Shown: in pieces, positions 54,800-64,000 of the stretch
Numbering within the stretch: position 1 is the stretch's first letter
Layout: each line of letters begins with the position of its first letter
NCBI GenBank assembly: GCA_030295235.1
Contig: AP026127.1
Location: 560,501 to 624,500, forward strand
Length of the DNA: 64,000 nucleotides
Direction: 5' to 3'
From: Fistulifera solaris
Taxonomy: Eukaryota > Bacillariophyta > Bacillariophyceae > Naviculales > Stauroneidaceae
Notes under the pieces: generated by a model
What the model was told of the DNA's origin: nothing
The model's input: only the letters and a program-made list of their open reading frames with translations
Databases searched by the model: none
Made by a program: the position numbers and the translations under genes

Positions 54800-56125
54800 A
54801 TGCGCTTGCATTTCCATCATGCTCTTCTGGGACTTGTAGGCGCATCGCAAGTCTTTCAAGGGTGCGCCTTTTCCGAATTGCGACCTTACCGCTCACCAGT
54901 TTCTCGTCGTGTGGCAAGCGCGGACGACTTTGAAGATCTGAGTGATGGCTACACCGATGGAGCGGAGCTGACCCCGGAAATGAAGGCCAAGATCAAAGAA
55001 TCGCACACTTTGGAGGAGGAAGCATCACAGGGTGGCCAAATGTTTCGGAAAATGATGGAACGAGCTCAGCAAGGGGGAGGAATGAATCATCGCCCACGCC
55101 CGCATCAGCCCGTGGCCCCGTTTCCCAGTCCACCGATGCCAGCAACAAATTTTAACAACATGTCAGTTGAGGATCAGGCACGCATGTTTCGTGAAATGAT
55201 GCAACGACAACAGCAAGGAGGATACGCTTCACAGCCAACGTATCAGCCTCCACCCCCTACTCCAAATTATCTGGGGGCAGGAGTCGCACCCGATGGACGG
55301 AGAATCGGACGCAACCGAGATGCTGACGCGATTGTGAACAGCGCTGACTTGTATTTCGCCCAGTTGAAACGCGATTCTTCGGTTCGAAACATGGCACGAT
55401 ATTCGGGCGATGAGGAATACGCCAATCAGGTCTTTGCCGATCCAAGTATCAAAGAAATATCGATGCACGTGAACCCGTACATGGAACAAGCGAAAAAGGA
55501 AAAAGACCTTGTCGAAACGTCGATGGATGAAATGATTCTTCCTTATATGTTAGTTGAAGAGGAGAAACAAGACCCTACCTCTGCAGGTGTGAGGTACAAA
55601 GAGTTGTTGAAGAACAAGCGTAAGAAATCTTCGTCTGAGCCAACAAACAATAGGGGTAGTCTTGATAGCGATTCTCGAGCTGCGACATCGGAGCAAGATG
55701 AGACCTCCGTCTCCAGTCACTCGGTTAACTCGCCCAATACCTCTACATACGAGCAGAAGGCCGCCACGGCTGAAAGTGCGTTCTCCGTTTCTGATAGTAT
55801 CAATTCACTGATTCTTGCTATGGAAGGAGCGATCAAGGTTTACTACAACGTGGACGTTTCCGCTCGATCAGTCGCCCTAGTTTCAGTGAAGGAATTTCTC
55901 TCACAGCTGGTGGCTCTCGCTGTCCAGAACGGAGCAACCAAGCAAGTGAATGTACCAGTGCTCGAGGAAGAATCATTGATAAAGATCCTGGAAGCACTAG
56001 TTCTGACATTCAAGAACATTCAGCCCGAGGCCCGACTTACCATGTTGCTTTCATCACAAGTATTGATGCAATCCGCACTCGTCTCCTGTGAATCGAGGCT
56101 TGGCAGTGTGGCGCAGCTCACTTAG
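54800..56125 (+). CDS. Plastid-targeted protein of unknown function, tandem paralog 2
   Basis: 441 residues, intact. Signal peptide MRLHFHHALLGLVGASQVFQ with GCAFSELRP, an AF plastid site. It shares ELTPEMKAKIKES, DQARMFREMMQRQQQG and NRDADAIVNSADLYFAQLKR with paralog 1, then VNPYMEQAKKEKDLVETSMD. The Pro-rich middle of paralog 1 is absent. The C-terminus retains diverged copies of the helical module (LILAMEGAIKVYYNVD). It gives the in-frame reference that shows where paralog 1 is broken. Confidence 0.85.
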   Translation: MRLHFHHALLGLVGASQVFQGCAFSELRPYRSPVSRRVASADDFEDLSDGYTDGAELTPEMKAKIKESHTLEEEASQGGQMFRKMMERAQQGGGMNHRPRPHQPVAPFPSPPMPATNFNNMSVEDQARMFREMMQRQQQGGYASQPTYQPPPPTPNYLGAGVAPDGRRIGRNRDADAIVNSADLYFAQLKRDSSVRNMARYSGDEEYANQVFADPSIKEISMHVNPYMEQAKKEKDLVETSMDEMILPYMLVEEEKQDPTSAGVRYKELLKNKRKKSSSEPTNNRGSLDSDSRAATSEQDETSVSSHSVNSPNTSTYEQKAATAESAFSVSDSINSLILAMEGAIKVYYNVDVSARSVALVSVKEFLSQLVALAVQNGATKQVNVPVLEEESLIKILEALVLTFKNIQPEARLTMLLSSQVLMQSALVSCESRLGSVAQLT

Positions 56126-56327
56126 ATGCCAAAACGAAAAATCGAACCCCCTAGTAGAATAAATTAGAATAATTAGTAGGCAAGTTACTGAGAATCGCGA
56201 TAGTACAACGTTAACAATTTAGCAACACATAGCCGCATTTTTTACGATATTGTGAATTAGTTTTTCTTTTCTAATTAGTTGGAGTTGACTTAGATAATGT
56301 TGAAAACCTTTTTCAGTTGGAGTCGAC

Positions 56328-59300
56328 TTAGATAATGTTGAAAACCTTTTTCAGTTTCACAACTAATCGCCAATCCTCATTTTCAAGAGCGTCTTTGAAA
56401 TTCTCTTTTAGAGCATCAATGGAGGCGCGTGTCAATGTGGAATACAACATATTTGAAGCGTCAAATTGCCTGCCGTACGTTATGTTTGGGTTGCCCTCGT
56501 TCACGATTCTCACCGCCACAGATGATCCCTTTCGAGCGCTTTGTTGTTCACGCCCGTTACTTTCAATCGAAGTAACTTTACCAACATGCAAGCCGCCCAG
56601 AGCAGGCACGCAAAGAGGCGTGCCAAGTTTGAGGATACCTTCTACGACCTCTACACCGACGATAATCGGATCCTTTTGATTAAAGATGTGTTGCGGCAGA
56701 ATCTTGATTATGCTGGGGAAAACAGCCACGGCCGCTGCTTCTTCCTGCCGACGCTGCTTCAGCTCGTCCATAAAACGTGTAAATTGATCAAATAAATGAT
56801 AAATAATGTCTGCCGTCATGATTCGCACATTCATTTCTTGGGCGTATTCTCTGGCCTCCCTTTCGACGTCAACATCAAAAGCAAGAACCGTCGCATATTC
56901 GGGATGGCCTTTTTCATTCATGATTGAAATCTTCGTGATGTCGCGTTTGTGGATGGTACCAATACCGATGGCACTTACTGGAATCGGCGGTTTTGTGTCT
57001 TCACGAAGGAATTGAAGCAAAGCTTCCAACGCTCCCAATGTGGACGCTTGTACAAGAACCCCAGCTTTTTCTGTGCTAAGCTTTCCTTTGAGCTTGGTTA
57101 GATCAGACATAACTTCGGCTTTGATGTCTTCTTCTTCATCGTCTGGACCCACAACCATGACGGGAGTACCGGCCATTACCTTATCAAGGTTATTACCAAT
57201 TACTTTCACTCCCAAAGCACCTTTCACTGATTTGTGGTGAATGTATTCAGACTTAATGCGCATTTCTCTACTGGGTGGAGGCGTCAGTAGACCACGAATT
57301 TCGGTGACAATAGGGCCATCAAGTGTACAAAAAACGGCTTTGTCACCTTCTTTCAAATGTCCATTTACGACGAGAACATCGACTGTCATCCCTAGGCCAT
57401 CAATCGCTTTTACTTCAAGGACTGTGCATTGAAGGTTTGCATGCCACATCAGCTTTTTTCTTCAAGCTTCTTTTGCGCCATCTGACACAAAAGAAGCAAC
57501 ACGTCTTGAACTCCTTCACCGGTGACAGCAGAAGTAGGGACAAGAGGAATGAAATCTGAATTCGACCAATCATCGTCGCCCATTTCCCAGTACAAATTGG
57601 AGTTTACTCCTTGCTCCTGCAACTGAACTTTAGCATCGGTAGCTCGACTGCGGAATTCCATCAGTGTTCCTTCATCCTGTCCTTTTAAAGCCTCTCGAAT
57701 AGGAGTATCTTTAGCTGTCTTCCAGCCATAACATCGATCTACCTTGTTTAAAGCAACAACAAACGGAACGCCTCTCTTCCGAAGCATTGTCAAACTCTCG
57801 ATCGTTTGTTGTTCAAGACCGTGCATCAGATCTACAACAAGGATGGCGACATCACATAGCGAAGACCCGCGAGATCGTAAGTTCGTGAAAGACTCGTGCC
57901 CAGGTGTATCAATGACAAGCATACCGGGTACTTTGAGCTCGACCTTCTCTGTTGCGTTCAAGCGGGCCGTCTGCGTCTCCAGTGTTTTCTTCTCGAAATA
58001 GGTTGCTCCAATCTGCTGAGTAATACCACCAGCTTCACCTTCTTGAACATTCGTCTTTCGAATTTTGTCTAACAATTTTGTTTTTCCCGTGTCGACGTGC
58101 CCCATGATAACAACAATGGGACAGCGCAAATCGTCTGGTGAACGAGCTTCAAGATTGCGCTTCTCCATTTCAATTCGTTTACGCTTACCCTCTTCACGCT
58201 TTTGAGCTGCCAATGCTTCCTGACGATTGAGCTCTTCCTGTTCTGCTTGCAACTGTGCTCTCTTTTCAGCTTCAATGCGTTCACGCTCGGCTCTTTCGAT
58301 ACCGAGCTGCTTGAGTCGCTCTTGTTCTTTCTTCTTTTCTAATTCCATAAGATCAAGGTCTTCGTTTTCTATATCCACCTTCTGTAGCCTAGCAGCAAGA
58401 TCATCGAATTTATCGTCCTCATCATCGCTGACATCCCAATCGTCGCCTGAATCATCTTCAGCATCACTTTTCTCCTCATCACCGCCCTTCACTTCTTCTT
58501 GCTTTTCTTCTACAGCATCCGCTGCGGTCTCCCAATCATCTTCATCGTCAGCTTTCTCCAACTCTTCTTCCGTGGGCTTTTCTACTGCTTCTTGTTGTGG
58601 AGCCTTGGCCGGACCTTTTTTCTTTTTGCTATCGTAGACGACTTTTTGCTTCACCGCTTCTTGATTGGGGAGCATCCCAGCAGCTTTCATGGCCTCTAGT
58701 CGTTGTTCGGCCAGCTTTTGCTTCGCCTTCTGCGCTTTAGTCATGTAGGTTCCCTCTTTCTTTTGCTTGTCAATCTTTTCCTGTTTCTTTTGCTTTCGTT
58801 TCTGACGCTCCTCTTCTCTCAAACGCTCTTCTTCCGCCTCTTTGGCCTCAATCTCTGCAATACGACGTCGCTCGGCTTCTTCCGCCTCTCTTATTCGTTC
58901 TTCTTCCTCTCGTTGCTTGCGAAGCTTTTCCTGAATGAGTTTACCTCGCGCCGATATCTGATAAAAGAATAAATTGTTAGACAACGCTCTTGGATAAATT
59001 GTGTCTGCAACACCTCAAACTTACCTTTTCTTCTTTCGGCTCGGCTGCTCCAGCGGGTTTCTTCTTCTTTTTCTTCTTTTTGTTTTTACCTCCTTCTTCA
59101 CCATCTTCCGTATCGAGGAGACCTTGTGCGGCAAGAAAGGCAGCAGCTGCATCCATGACGGGCGGTTTTTCGGGCGCTTCATTCTTTGTTTCTACAGCGG
59201 CTTCCTCTACCTTCTCAACCTTTTGTTCGGTCTGATTGACTTGAGCCTCCGCTTCCAGAATGGCATCCCAATCATCGTCGTCCGCCGACTGGCTGGCCTT

Positions 59301-59333
59301 GCCTGCTCCTTTCTTCTTATTCGCTTTTACCAT
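56328..59333 (-). CDS. EIF5B: Translation initiation factor eIF5B
   Basis: About 977 residues. eIF5B is the IF2-like GTPase that joins the 60S subunit and releases factors at start codons, in the cytosol. Exon 1 is 59025-59333 ([20 protein letters not shown]), the intron 58958-59024 (67 nt), and exon 2 is the rest. The long charged N-terminus precedes the G domain: [12 protein letters not shown] (G1), [10 protein letters not shown] (G2), [15 protein letters not shown] (G3), NKVDR (G4). Domains II-IV follow ([24 protein letters not shown]-type barrel, C-terminal helix). The frame changes at the T6 run 57454-57459; one more base gives [18 protein letters not shown]. Lengths and motifs are normal otherwise. 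Confidence 0.96.
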
Positions 59334-59743
59334 GATATCGCGGTTTATCTCCTATTTATCCACTTCTTCTGTATTTTTAATTGAAAACAAAAGGAAAACT
59401 AGTCTCTATGATTAGTCTTTTGCGTGTCAACAAGACGAACTTGTCGAGTTCAACATCAATGAGTGCGGGCTTGAATCTCTGTGCTCAATTTTTGTGGACG
59501 AGAAAAGAGCACACGGCTGCATTTTTGCGGACGAGGTTTTTAGTCATGCGCGATCGGGACTCACGTCACTAATATGATCCGCCTCAAGACGCAAGGAAAT
59601 AACACCATCAAGATCGTCTAATCCAGAGACGAAGTTAAGTTTTAGCAGTACTAATCAAAGCGTTCTGTTCAACAAAGAAAACATACTTGCGTTCGCGCGC
59701 ACAGGAAGAAACAATGTAAACGGTTTTTTATATTTTCGCACCT
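59334..59743. other. Intergenic with a 5S rRNA-like fragment
   Basis: 410 bases between eIF5B and the helical protein gene (tail side). See the separate 5S-like entry. No coding frame supported. Confidence 0.4.
59600..59660 (+). ncRNA. 5S rRNA-like relic (tentative)
   Basis: GGAAATAACACCATCAAGAT, then TCGTCTAATCC and GACGAAGTTAAG, then AGCAGTACTAATC follow the order and spacing of eukaryotic 5S rRNA blocks (AAAACACC, UCGUCYGAUC, GAAGUUAAG, UUAGUACU). About four extra bases lie in the middle, and the closing stem cannot be formed. A degenerate 5S copy or 5S-derived SINE is the best guess, made from memory of the consensus only. Confidence 0.3.
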
Positions 59744-60625
59744 TTACAGTTCGTCCTTGCCGGCCGTTACCTTTGCGTTCAAAATATTGTCGTACCCTTC
59801 TTTCACAGCTTCCTTCCACTTTTTAGGATCTTTTACAATATCTTTCATGTCCTGCGAGTCAAAAGCATCTTTCAGCAAGGGATCATCGTTGAATCCTCCC
59901 GCTAGGAGCTTCAAACGCGCCTCTTCGATCTGGTCGTCCGACATATCGCCCATCATTTCGGCCAATCCTGCAAACACACTTTCAGGATTCTTCATAAGTT
60001 CGGCAACATTTTGCATAGCGTCTGTTGCGTATTTCAGATACTCGGGGTTAGTGAATACTTGTTGCATTTCCTCAAACGATTCTCTCATTTTTAACTCGAA
60101 GTAAGCGTTGTCTGTTTTATAACGAGCCAACTCCTCCGGCGGCACCGCTCCGGACGCTTCCAGGTTTTTGATGACATCGTCTTTGTTCTTTAGAACTTCA
60201 GTAAGCATGTCTCCTTCTGACAACATTTTCATGGCTTCGGCCATTTGCGCTTGTAGCTCTTCCGGTGTCATTTTCGACAATTGCTCCATCGCCTGTTCAT
60301 ACTGCTTCAACGTTTCTGGATCGTTAAAAGCTTCGGCGAGCATTTGGGCCATGTCATCGGCATCGGCGCCCGCAGTGGCTTGCGCGGCTCGGTTTTGCAG
60401 ATCTTGAAACTTGGTTCCCTCTTGTTGCCGACGATTTCCTCCGACACCGAATTGAGCACATACGGGCTGAAAGAAAAAGCGTCAGATTGTATTCGAAAAT
60501 ATGATGAAGGAAGTACAAAGGGGATATTGGATGAGTACATCAACCACTTAGAAGCTGCTATCGGAACTTACCGAGAGGAGAAACAAAGCCGAAAGGCCAG
60601 CAAAATGCACTAATCTTGTCCACAT
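59744..60625 (-). CDS. Secreted or ER/plastid helical protein, two exons, unknown function
   Basis: 258 residues. Exon 1 is 60572-60625 (MWTRLVHFAGLSALFLLS). The intron is 60467-60571 (105 nt) and exon 2 starts PVCAQFGVGGNRRQ. Splicing is phase 0 and gives a clean signal peptide ending VCA. The rest is entirely helical, Met/Glu/Lys-rich: MAQMLAEAFNDPETLKQYEQ, TNPEYLKYATDAMQNVAELM, GDMSDDQIEEARLKLLAGGF. The NPE-Y-type helical segments recall STI1 modules but are too diverged to call. No frame break. Palindrome array E starts 260 nt upstream. Confidence 0.8.
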
Positions 60626-60884
60626 ATTATTACTACGTCTTCTGTTTCGCGCGGAATAAGGCTTCCTTTTGTATAAGAGCAATAATTCGACTATCAAGAA
60701 GCCTACCAGGTATACTTGATCAATTAATTGATAATGACAACAAATAAAATCGAAGTCGGACAAGAAACACAAAAAGGTTTGAGTTCCGCGTGGCGATCGC
60801 AATCACGCGAACTGCGCTGAACTGTCGGTCGGTCGCACAAACGTTCGTAGTGGGGTGTTTTGTCTTTTATGTTGTCTTTGTCAC

Positions 60885-61240
60885 TTCCAGAAAATCTGAG
60901 AAAGTCTACGGAGTATTTATTTTCACGTGTCCAACAAATGTGGGCGCGTGATATCTTCACGTCTCCAGAAAATGTGGGAGAGTGATATTTTCACGTATCC
61001 AGAAAATGTGGGCGAGTGTTCTTTTCACGTGTCACGTGTCCAGAAAAATGGGAATGTGTCTTTTCACGTCTTCAGAAAATGCGGGAATGTGTCTTTTCAC
61101 GTCTCCAGAAAATGTGGGGGTGTACTATTTTCACTTGTCCAGAAAATGTGGGGGTGTGTTCTTTTCCCTTGTCCAGAAAATGTGGGGGTGTTTTCTTTTC
61201 ACGTTTCCAGAAAATGTGGGGGAGTGGTATTTTCACGTGC
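60885..61240. repeat. Palindrome-derived array E (about ten 34-37-nt units)
   Basis: Unit TCCAGAAAATGTGGGNGTG plus TTTTCACG, repeated from 60961 to 61240. The first copy, TTCCAGAAAATCTGAG at 60885, keeps the ancestral TCTG half. In the others TCTGG has become TGTGGG, so dyad symmetry is lost and the whole array shares the change. It lies between divergent starts (260 and 93 nt away). Confidence 0.92.
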
Positions 61241-61332
61241 ACATTTCGCGATTTTGTTGCGATGATTATATTGCGAATTGCGATTGAAAAGCGACATTGT
61301 TTTTTCATGTCGTCAACAAATTGGAGACACTC

Positions 61333-62266
61333 ATGAAGATCCTTCCCAGAAACCACTCAAACGCTTTTAGAATGAAGGCATGGATGTCATTGTGTCTCTT
61401 ATTAAACTTTTCCGATGGATTTCTCCTCTCTGAACAATTTCGACGCGGTCATCTGCGGTTGCATACCGCTAGTCTGGACGAGATCAATGAAACGAATCCT
61501 CACTCATTAGAAGAGGTGCAAGAGAAGAAGCGCCTAAAGCTGAAGCGCAAATTGAAGAATTTAAGTGAACAAACGGACCGAGGGTTTCGAGCAACGTTGG
61601 AAGAACAAAACAAGATACGCAAAATGATATTTCAGTTGGCTGCCCTCAATCCGACACCAGCACCAGCAGAAGCTTACTTTTCTGCAAATAAGCAACGAAT
61701 GGATGCGACGTACACCACTGCTGCTTCGGCACGAGGAAAATGGACGCTCATTTTCACTGATGCTCCTGACATAACTAGTTTGAAGAGTCCTTTCAATCCT
61801 TGGGCGGAACTTGGTCGCATTGGCCAAGAATGTGAGCCCCCAACAATAGCAAACGTCATTGAGTGGAAAGCTCCGAACTGGGTTCAACAGAGCCCTTTTG
61901 TTCCCGACCTGTGGAAAGGACGCAGTGAGAGCGGTGTACCACGCATTCTGCAAAAAGTAGTCACAGACGTCAGAGCCTCACCCCAATCCCCCCTCCAAAG
62001 TCTTTCTCAGACTCTCGGGCTTCAAAATCGAAGGACCTCCTGTGGATGGAGCACGTGACGTGTCGGACTTGTTTGGTTTTATATCGCAGAATGGCGTCGT
62101 TGCTGGAGGCCTTCAACAGTTTCCAATCAACTTACAAGGGCCACTGTCGGCGCCCTTTGGTGAATTTGAAATACTTTACTTGGACGAAGAGATGAGAATA
62201 ACAAGAACGGGACAAAATTACTACGCTGTTAACCTGAGAGATAGTCTATACACTGAATGGTTTTAG
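61333..62266 (+). CDS. Plastid lipid-associated protein (PAP/fibrillin)
   Basis: About 311 residues. The hydrophobic leader WMSLCLLLNFSDGFLLS suggests a signal peptide with Phe near the cleavage site, fitting plastid import. A coiled segment (VQEKKRLKLKRKLKNLSEQ) precedes the PAP/fibrillin domain: GKWTLIFTDAPDITSLKSPF, WAELGRIGQEC, NVIEWKAPNW, then FGEFEILYLDEEMRITRTGQ and NYYAVNLR, the characteristic lipocalin-like closing strand. Fibrillins bind lipids in plastoglobules and thylakoids. The frame changes at the C6 run 61988-61993; one C fewer gives SPSKVFLRLSGFKIEGPPVD. Start: ATG 61333, or 61372 (MKAWMSLCLLLNF). Confidence 0.8.
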
Positions 62267-62662
62267 TTAGGAGGAAAGGCGACAGACGCATACGTGCTAA
62301 TCTAAAAGAGCAACAAGGGCATCATCGATTCAGCTATTTAAGAGAAAGGAAACGCTTTGACCTTCATAAAAGTAATTCTTATGTCCTGATTCTAGTCTTT
62401 ACAGGGAGCGAAAGCTCGAGGAAGAAAAAATAGACTAAAATGGGTGTTTTTCGCTATGTATCGAGATTAAGACGTACCGGTACCGTACCCTATACGGAGT
62501 ACAATCTATTCCTATGATGGTACGACATAAGTTCCCACTAGTTCTACTCTGTTTGTAGTTTGTACCTCATGATGACGTCATGAATGCCAACGCCTCCGCT
62601 GCTGCGCGGCCGCAAAACCCTCATCGCAAAAATTCATCGCGTTGAAGCGAACGATTGTTACC
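62267..62662. other. Intergenic, 5' flank of the small mitochondrial gene
   Basis: 396 bases. It contains CGTACCGGTACCGTACCC near 62472 and a perfect CRE (separate entry). No coding frame. Confidence 0.5.
62573..62580 (+). promoter_or_regulatory. CRE palindrome TGACGTCA
   Basis: A perfect bZIP cAMP-response element 83 nt upstream of the ATG at 62663. CO2/cAMP-responsive elements with a TGACGT core are known in diatom promoters; activity here is inference. Confidence 0.4.
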
Positions 62663-63064
62663 ATGGCCTCTTTCGCAGCAATCGGGGCTTTTGCCCGCCG
62701 TCGTGTAGCACATGTCGTGACACGACACACACAGAAACGTAACATGTCGTTGGGTCACCCCCTCCGCCGCCCCCGGGAGGCTGGACTGGCATTGACAAGA
62801 TTTTGCGAGACCGTCTGCCGTACGACTATCAGAGTACGTAGAGATTGTACCAGCCGTCTAGAGTAATGCATTTCACATTCATTCTTATCGTTTTCTTTTT
62901 CTTACAATCTCACTTCATTCCGAATATTACCATCGTATCAGTTGCCGCCGCCATCCTTGGTACCTACACTACTTTGATTGTTTTGTGGAGAGTCAAGGCT
63001 GCCATTTCTAAAAAAGCCCAAGGAGGAAACACCCGAGGTTACGGAAGAAGCCGCCACCGCTTAA
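62663..63064 (+). CDS. Small mitochondrial single-membrane-span protein, two exons
   Basis: About 98 residues. A basic presequence (MASFAAIGAFARRRVAHVVT) leads to a Pro-rich stretch and WTGIDKILRDRLPYDYQ. An intron at 62834-62941 (108 nt) follows, then one membrane span (IAAAILGTYTTLIVLW) and an acidic tail (KPKEETPEVTEEAATA). Layout and size match accessory subunits of respiratory complexes or ATP synthase, but I cannot name one. Two frame changes, at the C5 run 62758-62762 and the A6 run 63010-63015, are each repaired by one base. Without the second repair the protein ends instead at 63075 with a basic, unnatural tail. Confidence 0.65.
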
Positions 63065-63421
63065 ACGTTGACTAAATTGATCAAAGGAAGCCAATTAAGT
63101 TGGAATAAACTATAGGATTTTAGTCAACACTTTGCATCCAAAAGTGTCTTTAGTTAAAGGCGCGTAGAGCAAATCAATTTGCAAACAAACATGAAACATT
63201 TTGCAACAATTTTATTTGTCTTCCATTTATTTGAACATTTATTGAGAAGTTGTCATTACATCTTTGTTAACTTTGCTAAACTAAATGTGCGGTCGCACTA
63301 GGTTTCGACCTCACCTCAAAAGGAACATAGCAATGTGCCGAAACCTTGAAACTTGGATCTGTAATGTGAGGCCTTCATCTTATCTAAACATGATCTCACG
63401 TTTCGTCAAAGAATGGCAGTT
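63065..63421. other. Intergenic between convergent genes
   Basis: 357 AT-rich bases shared by two 3' ends. No polyadenylation signal is convincing and nothing else is seen. Confidence 0.5.
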
Positions 63422-64000
63422 CTAAATTGCATCATCGTTATTATCGACGTCAAAATCAGCACGAGGCTGACTTATATTTGCAACAACTGGTTTGAGGGCG
63501 CGGCAAAAATCGGACACAGCCATTCCTAACTTCAATAGAACGTGGCCTCCACCCATCCAAATAAACTTCTGTGATGCTGCAGCCTCGGCTAAAACAATGA
63601 GCACATGATTTGGGTCTGCCATACCAAAGGGGGTGACGGAATTGTGTTTGTAGCCAGTCAAACGATCGTTATCATCTTGACTCGCTATTCTGAAATCGAA
63701 ACTATTATCCTCCAGTCTGTCTTTTACAGGACGCAAGGCTCGGATGGCATTCACCAGCAACTTGTTGTCCAAACTGGCCGCGTACGGCAAGACAACTAGT
63801 ACATGTTTCGGATAGGTTGGATCGAATTGAGCAGAGTCCGGTGCTTTCTGGTTGTCCAAAAGCAAACTCTTGCACAAATTGTGCACACTCGTTGCACCCA
63901 GGCACTCGGCTCGTTTGGAGAGGGGCCAAGTATAATACGGTTCAGGGACAAACTTCCAGCATGCCGAATAGATAGCAGCATCCTCAACTGCCAGGCGGGC
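63422..64000 (-). CDS. YbaK/ProX-type aminoacyl-tRNA deacylase-like protein, 5' end off-window
   Basis: At least 192 codons, open to the right edge (the last in-window residues are ARLAVEDAAIYSACWKFVPE). RIASQDDNDRLTGYKHNSVT, PFGM and KFIWMGGGHVLLKLGMAVSD are the YbaK-domain signatures (TGYxxNxVxPFG, then GGG). Such domains hydrolyse mischarged tRNA; many eukaryotic members are uncharacterised. The sequence between (VLVVLPYAASLDNKLLVNAI) is also typical. No frame break in this part. It is convergent with the small mitochondrial gene. Confidence 0.85.
   Translation of the reverse strand, partial: ARLAVEDAAIYSACWKFVPEPYYTWPLSKRAECLGATSVHNLCKSLLLDNQKAPDSAQFDPTYPKHVLVVLPYAASLDNKLLVNAIRALRPVKDRLEDNSFDFRIASQDDNDRLTGYKHNSVTPFGMADPNHVLIVLAEAAASQKFIWMGGGHVLLKLGMAVSDFCRALKPVVANISQPRADFDVDNNDDAI

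Noticed and set aside
5858-61240. CRISPR arrays
   Set aside because: Units vary in length and sequence, spacers are themselves repetitive, and the genome is eukaryotic with spliced genes.
60927-61336. Three overlapping plus-strand frames with KCG/KMWG repeats
   Set aside because: Produced by the 34-37-nt units of array E, whose repeat keeps all frames open.

Overview
The window is nuclear DNA of a photosynthetic stramenopile, most likely a pennate diatom. Evidence: compact genes with few, short GT-AG introns (59-110 nt); plastid-type presequences carrying the diatom ASAF-like motif (SSAFAP in the 52.4 kb gene, a CAFS site in its 54.8 kb neighbour); a cell-surface protein mixing a polysaccharide deacetylase with Cys-rich repeats that I associate with diatoms; and a plant/algal plastid fibrillin next to animal-like genes (Popeye-like, ABITRAM, OPA3). 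I cannot name the species.

Layout. 1-5698: 5' part of midasin (ribosome assembly), running off the left edge. 6.8-13.3 kb: a thioredoxin-like protein, a seven-exon NhaC antiporter and a large secreted deacetylase/TSP1-like protein. 14-21.6 kb: DUF2039 protein, a small PET100-like gene, bestrophin-like channel, mitochondrial carrier, F-box protein. 21.6-26.9 kb: gene-poor and repeat-rich, with a MITE-like inverted-repeat element, a broken PIG-L copy, unidentified fragments and a duplicated 121-bp element with pol III B boxes. 26.9-39.7 kb: peptide deformylase, two relatives of a Ser/Asp-rich surface protein (one decayed), a CE6-like esterase, HMG-box protein, possible glycosyltransferase, OPA3 and a membrane protein. 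40-49.4 kb: a TrhO-O-methyltransferase fusion, a Popeye-like protein, a tandem pair of type II peroxiredoxins followed by a seven-copy minisatellite, and ABITRAM. 49.5-64 kb: a 5'-truncated EF-G, a zinc-ribbon protein, tandem plastid paralogs, eIF5B, a secreted helical protein, a fibrillin, a small mitochondrial membrane protein and a YbaK-domain gene running off the right edge.

Three things stand out. (1) One gene fuses a complete TrhO-type tRNA uridine hydroxylase to an O-methyltransferase of the class to which bacterial TrmR belongs. These would be two successive steps of wobble-uridine modification (U34 to ho5U34 to mo5U34) in one polypeptide, probably organellar. (2) Five separate arrays of related palindromes (core CAGAAAWTCTG, resembling heat-shock elements) each lie about 90-370 nt upstream of a start codon, on the promoter side of seven genes. 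Each array is homogenised to its own local version. (3) About half the genes are broken by single-base frame changes, mostly in mononucleotide runs, while the protein continues in the next frame. This looks like residual sequence error rather than decay, and reading frames here should be used with that in mind.

The genes form no operon-like unit. Functional themes are translation and ribosome assembly (midasin, EF-G, eIF5B, deformylase, TrhO fusion, YbaK), redox defence (peroxiredoxins, thioredoxin-like, rhodanese) and organelle membranes (PET100, OPA3, carrier, bestrophin, fibrillin).
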